Shown here: positions 48,121 to 58,739 of the stretch, one piece after another
How the letters are laid out: each line of letters opens with the position of its first letter
Position numbering within the stretch: position 1 is the stretch's first letter
From: Gnetum montanum
Taxonomy: Eukaryota > Streptophyta > Gnetopsida > Gnetales > Gnetaceae
Assembly (NCBI GenBank): GCA_015680685.1
Contig: MNCI01030517.1
Coordinates: 514,034-578,033 of the forward strand
Direction of reading: 5' to 3'
DNA: 64,000 nucleotides
Notes under the pieces: generated by a model
What the model saw: only the letters and a program-made list of their open reading frames with translations
What the model was told of the DNA's origin: nothing
Database searches by the model: none
Position numbers and translations under genes: made by a program

Positions 48121-49190
48121 CTTAGACTATAAACACAAATGTAAACAGTCGATAGACAAGTGCTGAGGCTTGAAGGCTCTCTTTACAACCAAAGGTTAAA
48201 TCTCCTCCCTAGGAGATTCATCTCTTAGGATGTATGGAAGAGGTAAAATACACCAAAATAATAGATGATGGAAAAGATTTCTTGGACACATTGGCATAAG
48301 TTAAACAGGCTCTAAAAGAAAAAAAACACAACTTTGAGCCTATATGACTTGATTATGACCTCTTCTACTCATTGTGAGGTTTTGGTTTACATGCTAACAT
48401 CTATTCTAGTTAAGGAAGATGCTAGTAGATGAAAAGGCCATTCATGCTATAAGGCTCCCACCCACAAGCTAAGAGTCAAGGTCAACACCCTTGACATCTC
48501 ATGATGAGGTAGTCAAGGTTGATCCTAAAAAGGGTTAGGTAATCAATGCATCATTGTTTATAATGATTCGCATAGGCCAATATAAAATTTGTAGGATGCA
48601 TGTCGATGATGGGGTGGAAACCAACATCATCCCATTCATTGTCATTGACAAGCTTGGCCTAGTTGACCAGATCAGGCTGACAACAACAATGTGCTTGAAA
48701 TCCTTCAATGGAGCACGTGTGGTTGTAAAAGGGATAGTCAGAATAGATTTCATTGTAAGGGAGAAATTCCCCACTAACGCTATATTCATTATAGTTGAAG
48801 AAATGCTTGGATTCAATCTAATCCTATTGAGGTCTTGGATAGCCCAACTATAGGTCACTTCTTCACCTATTCACCAAGTGATCCACTTGCCCTATGAGGG
48901 TGGAGAGGTGGTGATCTTTAATGACAATGTAGCCCCTCTAACCATCAACAACATAGATATAGAACAAGGTTTGGAGGTAGAATTCTTTGAAGATGCACTC
49001 CTAGTTCGTAATGAAAGTTGATGTTGTTCAGTTGATTTTAAATAACCAAGTGGGGTAGGAAATCTCCCTGAGGGAGATTTTTGGGTAGAATTACCCTTCT
49101 CTACAATAGATGAAGGCTTAGGGGTATATTGTCTTATGCCTCCCAAACCTTACACACCGCCTAAGCTGCATTAGGTTAGAAAGCACCTAT
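48121..49190 (+). pseudogene. D aspartic protease and C-terminal tail of gag-pro
   Basis: Open at 48554-48853: CRMHVDDGVETNIIPFIVID (D-D-G at the active site), CLKSFNGARVVVKGIV, LGFNLILLRSWIAQL (usual ILGRPWL). The reading continues to about 49168 (ending MPPKPYTPP). The DDG at the active site is shared with A, so it may be the family's own form rather than decay. Confidence 0.7.
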
Positions 49191-49359
49191 GTGACTAAGG
49201 CATTTCCTTATTTCACTTGCACGTTTTACTTAACTTGTGTCCTATTGCATGTACAGTTATGATTGCATTATTATTTACATCCTGAATTAGTTATTACATT
49301 TATTTAGTTCATATGGTCTTGTTTAGCCTTTTGCAAAGAAAAAAAACAAAAACAAAAAA

Positions 49360-49640
49360 ATGGCCTAGAAAGTCCTTAAACTACGGCATAACCCGCTAAG
49401 GCCTAAAACTGGCAACTTCCTTCCTTATATGCAACAACCTAGAAAGACCTTAAACTACCACATAGCCTACTAAGGCCTAAAACTAGCAACTTGCTTCCCT
49501 GTACGCTATGACCTAAAAAGTCCTTAAACTATCACATAGCCAACTAAGGCCTAAAACTAGCAACCAACTCCTTTTTATGTGATGGCCCAAAATGACCTTA
49601 AACTAGCGATGGCCCTTCCACCATGGCCTTAAACTGGCAT
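49360..49640 (+). repeat. Array 1 of D
   Basis: Four main units of about 65 bp: CCTAGAAAGWCCTTAAACTA..CATARCC..CTAAGGCCTAAAACTRGCAAC, then two shorter ones. Confidence 0.7.
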
Positions 49641-49979
49641 AGGGCCCATAAGGGGCCTAATTGCATTAATCAAATCATAAGATAAAATTACAAAAAAATT
49701 ACATGAAATACAACAAAATAAGAAGCAAATAATTGTCACATTTCCATTAAATTATCAATAAGATATATAGTGCAAGTTTACATCCAAAACAAAAAATCTT
49801 CAAAAATGCAAAATTGCTCGATAACAGGGCTACATCTTAGGCATTTTAGCCTAGAGTGTGTAGTGGGGGCTAGGGCTCTTCCTCTTCCTCTTCATCTGTT
49901 GCTTCGCTACGTCTTGTTCCATTACCCAAAACCTACATTAAATAAAAATGTAATAATAAATTAGCCAAAAAATGAGGTG
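49641..49979. other. Spacer between array 1 and aORF 3' end
   Basis: AT-rich; no gene supported. Confidence 0.4.
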
Positions 49980-52900
49980 ACATAAAAAATTATAATAAAG
50001 TAAATTAAACCAACTTGAGAAGAACCTACATCCATGTCTTGGGGCATCTTGTTAAGGCCAACCTCTAAGCATCAAAGGATTTCATCCTTTGATAACCATG
50101 TCTAGTCCTCCTCACTAAGGTCAATGCTCACAAGGGTTTTTCCTTTTCCTTTGGCCATCCATGAGGGTGACCTTGGTGAAAACCTTATAGAGGTGACCTC
50201 TCTAGAAGGTAACATCATTTGTCTCTTCTGGGTTTCACTAACAACTACGTTTCTTGTGAATAGTTTGTAAGCCTATGTTGTGTTGATTGCATCAAGAAAT
50301 ATCTCCGAGCATTGGCACTCCACAAACTCATCTCTGTACTTTTTACGGTATGCTTCAAGTTCTTTCTTGTAGTTGTGCTTGTGATTATTTTGAGTCTAGC
50401 CTCACTAGTACAGCTTCATCCTATAATCCTTCTAGTCTTGATTTTTTCATGCTAATAGGTCCATTTGCAGTTGTTTCTCAATCACCTTGCAGGTGGCCTC
50501 ATTCTTGCATCAAACAGCTAACCAATACCTGGCATAATTAGCTTCTACCATGTGCCAACTACCATCTAGTTTGTCGTATGTTGCCAAGAAGTCATAGCAG
50601 GATTGTAAGTCCTCTAGTCTTGCCTCTTAGTTTGCCCCATTTTCTTGAAGTTCTTACATCCATTTTCATAGGTGCTTGTTAACATGCCTGCACTCCCACA
50701 CTTCTCTTGTAGAGTACAACATGCATTTGCTTACCTTGTTATACATATGATGAGGCACTTGCTCCACTTCAGGGAGAAACTTAGGTATGACATCAACCTA
50801 GACTACCCTGTTTGGATCCCATTTAAGCTATGATCCTATCATTCTATAAAAGGAAAAATAATGTTAGCTACAAACCAAACATGAAAATTAGTAAAAGATA
50901 ACAAAATGTATAATAAAATAGGTGTACCAATCTTAGGGTCCATCTATTTTATATGATCTATCACATCATCCACTATGCCTTGCATGAAGGCAAACTTATC
51001 CAGAGTCTCCATCCACTGTTGTGTATGAAAGGTGGATGTGGATGTTAGACATTCAGCAGAAACATTGGCCACTACAACATAAGACACTTTGTAATTATTA
51101 GGTAGCCAATAGCTAAGGAGAGAACAAAAATAACCAAAGAAAAGATGTTGATGCAAACCTCCTACCCAAAAAGCTTGTAAGTGTGAGAGCAGGGGGATCG
51201 TTCATTTGCATGCCATTAAAGAAATTCTCAAACTCACTACCTTCAAATTATAACCCTTCTTCCTCGAGTTTCCTTAACACTTTAGAAGCTTCTCATTCCT
51301 CTTTATCTATCATTTATTTCTTAAGTTGAGGTACATCATCTTTCATGGGTTTCGCTAACACTGTAGGGATCCTCTTTCCTAACATCATACAAGTTAGACT
51401 TACAGTTATCAATAATGAGCATAATATAGCATGAAACATTATAGAAGTATTAAATAATGCACACTTATAATTTTTAAGTGCACATTGCAGAGCTTAAATC
51501 ACAACTTTTTTCCATCCTCCTCCACTTTGTGTGTAGGATCCTCTGTAGGACGTGGCTTCTTAATCTTCATTTTGGACAATTTCACTATCTTCACAATGAC
51601 TCATGTCCCTCTCACCACATTTTTGGTGTTGGTTGGTGGGGCCTCCCCAGCACTATCACATGTATGATAGGATTGTCCCACATTGCCCCTAGTTGTTACT
51701 AAAAATGACTTGCTAATTGCCTCTGGAGGGCCCTATGACCACATGGTGTGCAATAGATGGTGGATCCATGACTTGGAGATCTGAGTGTGGTCTTGCACCA
51801 TCCACCACCCATTCTAATGAATCATCAAGAATTCTACAAATCTTCATAGGCATGGTATGAAGAAAGTGAAGTGCACATGCAACTATGCTTAGAGGTTGTG
51901 GCGTAGCCTAATGATTTTAGCATGTAGGTTGCTCACAAGGTAATTGGCCTCGTTGTACCATGTTCCCTCCTCTATCATGTTCCTCATCATCCAATCTTTC
52001 TCAATCCCAATAATCTTTCCTTGGAAAAGTAGCTTTGGGAATGCATGAGCTCAAAAGATTGGCTAGAGGTGGTGGACCATAAGTACTTTCACCTCCTTCA
52101 TTGGTATTTCTTTACAGGTCTTGGAAGTGCCCAACCATTGCTCAATGTCCTCTCTATGGTTTAGGTCTTTGTCGATCTTTTCTATAACTGGCAAACCTCT
52201 CAAAAGGGATGCCAAAGAGGTTCGCAAAGAATTCATTTGTAATTTCAAAGAACACCCACACATTATAGACCTGTATGCTGAAGTGATTAACATTCTTAGT
52301 GAAGGAGTCAATTAGGGCAATCATTTCAACCATTGGGATTCTTAGGCTAACGGCCAAGAAAAGGTTCATGAGCCCATTCCATTGAAGATTCCTTGCTTTC
52401 TTTGCTTGGACCTTGTAGCACAACTAATTTTATGAACTCTAAACCTCACCATATTTAAAGATGAGAGTGGCCTTAGTGCAACCTGTAGCAACCACTGTGA
52501 CCTCTCTTGACTTATCCATAGCTATAATAAGCAAAGGTAAAATTAGCAACATGAGAAAAATAAAGCAAAAGGTGCATAAAAATAAGTAACACAAGACTCA
52601 CATAGCATGAATGGTATGTGGGATGGTGGTAGTGGGACTAAAACTTCCCCCATGCTGCATATGTTGGTTTCCCACTCAATGTCCAACTAGCCATGAGCCT
52701 GACACCTCTCATAAGACATAGAATATCTATGAGGAAGTTCCACTAAGTCTACCCCAATCTTGCCAATCATTGCTACATGAACATTTTCAAAATATGAGAA
52801 TTCTTGTAGGGTAGTTTGAGTCAAGTTTAATGTCCTCTCTTCATCATGGAGGCTATTTGCACCAAATGGAAAACCTAGAAATGGGCATAAGAGGTTAGCA

Positions 52901-53589
52901 ACTTAAGTCATAAACTAATAGGTAGTGTAAGAAATCATAAGGGAACTCACCCTCCAATGCAATACATGATCTTAGGTTGGTTCTAGAAAAGAGTGTTTAG
53001 AAGTTGTGTAATGAACATAGTATTGTTCTTGTTGTAGCATTGAAATTCAAGCATTTCCCAAATCTTAGATAAAATCCTAAGACCCTTTTGGACCTATCCT
53101 GTGCTCCTTGCTCCTTTGTCACCAGCAAGCTCATCAAATATGAATCTTAGAATGCCTTGGTTCAACTTAGGCATTAGCATTTCTATTATGATGCCTACTG
53201 CTTCGACCAAAAAGTGTGAAAAAATCATCACACTAAAGTGGTAGTGCAAAAATTCTAGTAATGCTTGTGCATCCAACCTAAACCATACTACCTAGTGGCC
53301 CATATGTGTGTCTGGTGTAGGCATGTTTGGCATAGGATCACTCATGTAGCACAAAATGCCCACCAGCTCAACCATAATGAGGAAAAGTTTCAAAAATACC
53401 CTACAATGCAACAACAACAACAAAAGGAGAATGTTAGCATTGAATAAAAAAATGCCTAAAATTATACTCAATAGGCTTAACTTTTTTCCAAACCCCATGG
53501 GAAAGGGATGTTAGTATACCCATATGATGTGCCTAGTCCCCAACAAGGCACAACACTAACATCTATGTTGTCTCAAGAAAAGAAATCCA

Positions 53590-53830
53590 CTAATTGTTGG
53601 TTACACTTCCCATAGAGTGTAAATTTCAAAGCTTCAAAATTTTCTAAGTGTTGGTTACACTCCCTATAGAGCATAGCTTTCAAAACTACAAATTTTTTTT
53701 AAGTGTTGATTATGCTCTCCATCAAGCGTAATAATTGCAAAAATTTCTAAATATCAACTATGTTGTTTGTAGAGTGTGATGCTAAAAAGACAAATTTTTC
53801 TAAATTTTGTTATGCTCTCAGGAAAGTACC
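53590..53830 (+). repeat. LTR-U3-like units inside aORF intron 1
   Basis: Four units with TTTTCTAAGTGTTGGTTACACTCC..AGAGYRTAG resemble the U3 repeats of LTR A/B. They lie in intron 1 of aORF D. Confidence 0.5.
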
Positions 53831-53909
53831 CTGGCATGACAACCGTGACCCTCACAGTTGCCCTACCTAGATTGTCATGCTCTATTTTCACCTTCAAGCT
53901 ACCTTGACT

Positions 53910-54050
53910 AAGCCCTATCTCATGTCATGCGTGGGATGTCGAAAAACCCCTATCCTATGTCACACGTGAGACACCAAAAAAATCACATCCCACATCATGC
54001 GTGGGCCACTAATTAAAACCCTATCCCATGCCAAATGTAGGATGACAAAC
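53910..54050. repeat. Four short inverted-repeat units (CCCACATCATGCGTGGG type)
   Basis: Units spaced about 35-43 bp, each able to fold: CTCATGTCATGCGTGGG, CCTATGTCACACGTGAG, CCCACATCATGCGTGGG, CCCATGCCAAATGTAGG. Similar words recur at 54570-54632, on the other side of exon 1. Confidence 0.6.
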
Positions 54051-54523
54051 CCTCTTAACAAAATACTCAAAAAAGCTGAACATAAAATGCACGATGCAAA
54101 CTCCCTCCTATGGCTGTGACTCATGATGGCCACAATGGCTATCGTGGTCCTTGCCCAAGGTAGGCTGCTCTCCAAGATCCAAAACCTCAAAGCAAACAAG
54201 AAACAAAAAGAAAAAATAGAAATCAAAAAGGGGAGCATAGCACCTTACCTAGCTACCAGTGTCTCCCTGCGGTCCTCTATGTGCGCCCTGGGAAGGCACC
54301 TAAATGTGCACTCTCCTTCATCTACGTTGGTGAGGCTGGGGTGTTGGCTTTCACTATGGTATGTCATGGTTGATTATTATGCTTTTGCTTTCTTCTTTCT
54401 CCTTGTTATGCTCTAGCTTCCCCTTTGTTGTTGCTATGCTCTATCTCCCTTTGCTTACCCATGCTATGCTTATTGACTATTTGTTTTAACTTTGAAATAA
54501 TAGGTTTACTATGGTAAAATCCC

Positions 54524-54532
54524 TATTTATAT
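54524..54532 (-). promoter_or_regulatory. TATA box for aORF D (minus strand)
   Basis: ATATAAATA on the minus strand, about 160 bp before ATG 54367. No LTR is nearby in that direction, so the gene may have its own promoter. Confidence 0.45.
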
Positions 54533-54784
54533 CCTTTATGGTTGAAGGACACCTCACCCTCCCAGGGCATCGCATGTCCCATGCATACACATGGGACTAT
54601 CCCATGTTCTATGCATAATGTGGGACAAGCATAATAGCCAGAGTTAAAAACAATTTCAACTTTTTCAATGTCCTTAGATAATTTTCTTTTGCATTTTTTC
54701 TAATTTCCCAATAAACACCTATCTTAGCCCCACATTTAGAACCTTCCAAGCCTTGCTTAAACCCATGTCTCTTACATAAACTAT

Positions 54785-54830
54785 GATTCGCTATGACCTT
54801 AAACTAGCAATTTTATGGCCAATTAAGGTC
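54785..54830 (+). repeat. Isolated array 1-type unit before D pol
   Basis: CTATGACCTTAAACTAGCAA..AATTAAGGTCC; matches the position of the C/E array units (41570-41700). Confidence 0.5.
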
Positions 54831-54919
54831 CAAAAACTACTTTACATACTGCATAGTTAGATGAGTTTTCACAACATTGTTCTCCCTATTTTATACATTT
54901 TGCTTTGTTATGGTAGGTA

Positions 54920-54950
54920 TCACTTGATATTTTTTTGGTTGTTTTGTAGG
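54920..54950 (+). other. Splice-acceptor-like site before D pol
   Basis: CACTTGATATTTTTTTGG then TTGTTTTGTAG|G; AG at 54948-54949, 24 bases before the pol ATG 54973. Conserved in A and C. Confidence 0.55.
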
Positions 54951-54972
54951 ATTTTTGGATAGAATTGCAGAA

Positions 54973-56110
54973 TGAATGTGTATGAGAGTCTTCATTCACC
55001 CTTAGTCTTGACTAGACCTTACGGTGGTTTCATGAGATGCATAAACACTAAGCTCCTAGACTTTGAACCTATGACTTATGACATAAATGTAGCATACTTA
55101 GAGACATCTCTATACTAACTAGACCATCTAGTTAGAGCTCTACACATAGAAGAAGATGACATAACTAAGGATACTCTCATAGAAGTCCCTGTAGTAACAT
55201 GTAAAGGTGAGGTGAAGACATTGAAACTTAGTTCCTTGTTCGAGCCTCAAATCAAACAAAGCATTTCTAAAGTTTTCAATGATAATGGTAAGGTGTTTGC
55301 ATGGTCCTACAAGGACATGCTAGGCTTGGACCCTTCCATAATATAGCACAACATTATCCTTTATCCTCACATAAAACCAGTTAAATAGAAAGCTTGCAAA
55401 GTCAACCTTGAGGTGGCATTGGTCATTCCCAATGAAATCAGTAAGCTTTACAAAGCTGGTTTCATCTAGGTAGTTGATTACATCAACTGGATTTCAAATA
55501 TCATAGTTGTCCCTAAGAAAAATTAAAGTATACACATTTGCATAGACTTCTGAGACCTAATCAAGACAACCATCAAAGATGATTTTCCATTGCCTAGTCA
55601 TGTCTTATTGTCCTTTATGGACAAGTTCTCAAGGTACAACCAAATTCAGATCAACCCAACGCACCAACTTAGCACCACCTTCATGACCCCTTGGGGTACA
55701 TTTGGCTATACTATAATGCCCTTTGGACTAAAGAATCTAAGAGCAACCTACCAACATGCAATGACGTATATCTTTAGTGACTATCTACTAGACTTGCCCA
55801 ATGACTACATTGATGATATAGCAGGTAAGTCTAGGTTAGCTCATGACCATGCAGATGAATTGTACCACATCCTCAAATGTTTCCTTAGACATGACCTTAG
55901 GATAAATCCCAAAAAGTATGTCTTTAGCATCAAAATCGATTTCATGCTAGGCTTTGTAGTATTAAAAGTAGGTATACGTGTAGAACCCGATAAGGTTAAG
56001 GCTATCACCAAATTAGTGCCACTAGAAAACCTTAAGGAGCTATGCAGGTTACAAGGCAGATTACAATTCATATGTAGGTTTATCACAAGGTTGAATGGTA
56101 AGTTGTAGCT
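54973..56110 (+). pseudogene. pol: D pol start and reverse transcriptase
   Basis: ATG 54973 (MNVYESLHSPLVLTRPYGGF). A pre-RT region follows with stops, including FAWSYKDMLGLDPSI. RT: open at 55590-56108 with FMDKFSRYNQIQINP, TIMPFGLKNLRATYQHAM, the catalytic DYIDDIAGKS (YIDD intact), LRHDLRINPKKYVF, LKELCRLQGRLQFICRF. Stops near 55524 and 55551 disrupt the first fingers region. Confidence 0.85.
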
Positions 56111-56620
56111 AATGCAACATTTTCTCAAAAAGGGGATCAACTTTGAGTGGATAGCTCAATTCCAAGAGGCATTTGACAACCTTAAAAAGAAGATGGCTCA
56201 ACTTTCGATAGTCTACCCTTTGTAAGAAAATAAGTCATTCTACATTTACCTTGCAACCTCAAACACATCCATTGCTTCTCTACTTTTCTAAAAGTTAGAT
56301 GATGGCTCAAAGTTCCTTGTTTACTACTTAATTCATGCACTAGTAGCCCACAAGGTGAAATATAATGATGTAGAGAAGAACTATCTCACCTTGGTCTTTG
56401 CACTTAAAAAATGGAGACACTATCTTTTCTGCACTCAAGTTAACATCATCTACAAAAGTAACATACTCTGGGTGATTACTATAAACATATATGTAAGTAG
56501 TCGAATTGCACAATGGAAGGCAATAACCATAGAGTTCGACCTGAATTACATAGCACAAGCATCCACAAAAGGTCAAGAAATAGCTACACAACTCATGGCT
56601 TCACCCATAGATGATTAAGC
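56111..56620 (+). pseudogene. D ordinary (Ty3-type) RNase H
   Basis: HFLKKGINFEWIAQFQEAFD (connection), then YLATSNTSIASLL, and open at 56355-56618: KYNDVEKNYLTLVFALKKWR, HYLFCTQVNIIYKSN, FDLNYIAQASTKGQEIA. Stops at 56222 and 56291. Confidence 0.75.
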
Positions 56621-56639
56621 AATAATAGATCTAGAATTT

Positions 56640-57114
56640 CTAGATGAGCATGTTAATAGCATAAGTCAAGTACCAACCAACTTTGACATAGTTTTACACT
56701 TTGATGGTGCATCAACCACACAAGGTAGTAGTGCCGCTATCATTATTACATTCCCATTTGGGGAGATCTAACCCTTTGCATATCATTTTTCATTTCCTTG
56801 CACAAATAATGTGGTAGAGTATGAAGGTCTCCTTAGAGGTGTCTTAGTAGCTCAAAAGTTAGGAATCCAAAACATAGCAGTTTGAGATGATTTGCAACTA
56901 GTCAACCAATTTATAGAGGTTTACACTTATAAGGCACAACATCTACAATCTTACTATGATTTGGTGAAATGCTTACTCAAACAATTTGCAACTACATATG
57001 TCCAACATATTCCTTGTAATGAAATTTCCATTGCTAATGCATTGGCTACTTTTAGCCTTAAGCATATCACCCAACATGTGTTCTGCATTTCCGACTTTGA
57101 TAGTGGATTGCATT
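56640..57114 (+). pseudogene. D archaeal-type RNase H (aRNH)
   Basis: LHFDGASTTQGSSAAIIITF (first Asp kept), HFSFPCTNNVVEYEGLLRGV (Glu kept), IAV-stop-DDLQLVNQFIE (third Asp), then CNEISIANALATF where Asn stands at the last Asp of the usual ADALA. Located after RNase H and before integrase, as in Ogre/Retand-type Tat elements. Confidence 0.8.
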
Positions 57115-57149
57115 GAACCTATAACTTAAACAATAAGCATTGCATCCAT

Positions 57150-58390
57150 AAACGTAACCAGCATAGCTCACTTCCAAGAGTTGTATGATGATATTAAGGC
57201 ATACCTCTAATAGGGAGAGCCTAAGAAAAATCTAACCTCTGCCTAAAAAGATGTAGTATGAAAGAGATCATGGTAGCATGTCCTTGTAGGTGATAACACC
57301 TTGTGTCATAGATCCTTTCATGGAATACAATTAACTTGTGTTAGTGGTAGTGAAATGCATATGATCATCAACCAAGTCTATAAGGGACTATGTGGAGACC
57401 ACATAGCTCCTAGGGCAATGGCAGCAAAAATCAGATGTCTATGCTTTTATTGGCCTTACATGGAGCATGATTGTATCTTCAAGGTTAGGACATGTGACAT
57501 GTGTCAGCAACATGGTAACCTAATGCATGTGTCACCCATTGAACTACATACTACATAGATCATGTGGCCATTCCAACACTGGGGGTTGGATATCATAGGG
57601 CCTATGATGCCTAAGTCTTCTATAGGGCATAGCTTCATCATAATCACAACTGAATACTTTACCAAGTGGGTTGAAGTCATTGCCCTTAGGAAGACAACAT
57701 CATAGAAGGTTTGCAAATTCATTCTAGACTACAGTTACAGACAATGGGCTAGAATTTAGTAGTGCAGAAACTGAAGCCTTCTATGCACACCTTGGCATTA
57801 AACATTCCTTTTCATCATTCTACTACCCATAGGTGAATGGCCAAGTGGAGGCTACGAACAAATTCATCGTCAACCTTCTAAAGAGAATTCTTAGCAATAG
57901 CAAGCGATGATGGCATAAATATCTAGTCTACACGTTATGGGCCTACTACATAACATGCAAAACAACAACTGGTAATATGCCATATAGTCTTATGTATGAA
58001 TCTAAAGCAATGTTTCCTCTTAAATTGTAGGTCCCATTGCTTCATATGACCCTCTTAAGCTTCATTGATGAGGTTTAGAACAACGAGTTGAGAATTGTCA
58101 AACTTGACTCTGTGGAGGAGGAGCACATGCAAACACTTAATCACATTGAGTGGTACCAAGAAAAGCAATGACAAAAGCACCATCACAATCAACGTCAACA
58201 CCTGATCAAGAAGGGGGACCTAGTTCTCAAGGCCATTTGCAAGTCCATGGGCAAATTCTCAACTAATTGGGAAGGTCCTTTCATGGTTATAAAGGCCTAT
58301 GACAATGGAGCATTCAAGCTTGTTGATCTAGATGGCAATGATTTTGCTAATCTAATTAACCACTTGTACCTAAAGTTGTACTATGCCTAG
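57150..58390 (+). pseudogene. D integrase, broken
   Basis: Zinc-binding N-terminus open at 57301-57558: HMIINQVYKGLCGDH, WPYMEHDCIFKVRTCDMCQQ. Core: WGLDIIGPMMPKS (Asp), a frameshift before TDNGLEF (Asp, 57737), NGQVEATNKFIVNLL (Glu, 57850). C-terminus: LIKKGDLVLKAICKSMGKFS, NWEGPFMVIKAYDNGAFKLV, ending TAG 58388. All three DDE residues are in the DNA, but the frame is broken. Confidence 0.8.
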
Positions 58391-58416
58391 TATGTAGTGC
58401 CACACCAACAATAAAG

Positions 58417-58426
58417 CAAGGTAAGT
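58417..58426 (+). other. Donor-like CAAGGTAAGT after D pol
   Basis: 27-36 bases after the pol stop; same words in A (23254-23263) and C (37916-37907, minus). Confidence 0.5.
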
Positions 58427-58429
58427 GCA

Positions 58430-58735
58430 CATGCACTATGATGTTAAACTGGCATAGAATGTTTGCTATGATGATAAACTAGCACAAAATGTTTTTTTAT
58501 GAGGTTAAACTAGCATAGAATGTCTACTATGATGTTAAACTGGAATAGAATGTCTTTGGGCTATGACATTAAATTGGCATCTATAACATGGTCTGCTATG
58601 ACCTTAAACTAGCCATCCACCATCTACTACAATGTAAAACTAGCATAGTGGTATGCTAGGACCTTAAACTAGCACATCATGGTCTACCTAGACCTTAAAC
58701 TAGGTTCATGGTCTACCCAGACCTTAAACTAGGTT
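58430..58735 (+). repeat. Array 2 of D
   Basis: Eight or so units of 35-42 bp, CTATGATGTTAAACTRGCATAGAATGT, changing to GGTCTACCYAGACCTTAAACTAGGTTCAT at the end. Confidence 0.7.
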
Positions 58736-58739
58736 CATT

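Larger units (their letters stand above)
49980..54367 (-). pseudogene. aORF D: spliced antisense accessory gene of the Tat-like family
   Basis: Minus strand, opposite to gag-pro and pol. Exon 1 is 54367-54249 (ATG; ends LVA, AG|GTAAGG). Exon 2 is 53400-52951 (acceptor after a T-rich tract ending TTGCATTGTAG; VFLKLFLIMVELVGILCYM at its start; ends YCIGG|GTGAGT). Exon 3 is 52874-52602 (ends LPPSHIPFML, then T|GTGAGT). Exon 4 starts at 52521 (DKSREVTVVATGCTKATLI; later LMNLFLAVSLRIPMVEMIAL) and runs to about 51490. Further exons lie at about 51390-51190, 51160-50935 and 50850-49990, the last Glu/Lys-rich and coiled-coil-like. Phases are 2, 2, 1. Stops and a 1-base insertion in exon 3 show decay. 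A strand-and-helix segment in exon 4 (VNHFSIQVYNVWVFFEITNE) loosely recalls the plant mobile domain, but I cannot identify the family. Accessory antisense ORFs are known in Tat elements such as Grande. Confidence 0.65.

Noticed and set aside
49360-49640. Repeat arrays as CRISPR-like
   Set aside because: Units are diverged, without constant repeats and spacers, and the DNA is plant retrotransposon.
49980-54367. Accessory gene as an envelope-like gene
   Set aside because: It is antisense to pol and has no clear signal peptide plus membrane anchor; the hydrophobic run at 53498-53405 lies in the predicted intron.
54123-54416. Plus-strand ORF of 97 codons
   Set aside because: Overlaps exon 1 of aORF D on the other strand; the conserved 119-nt exon is better supported.
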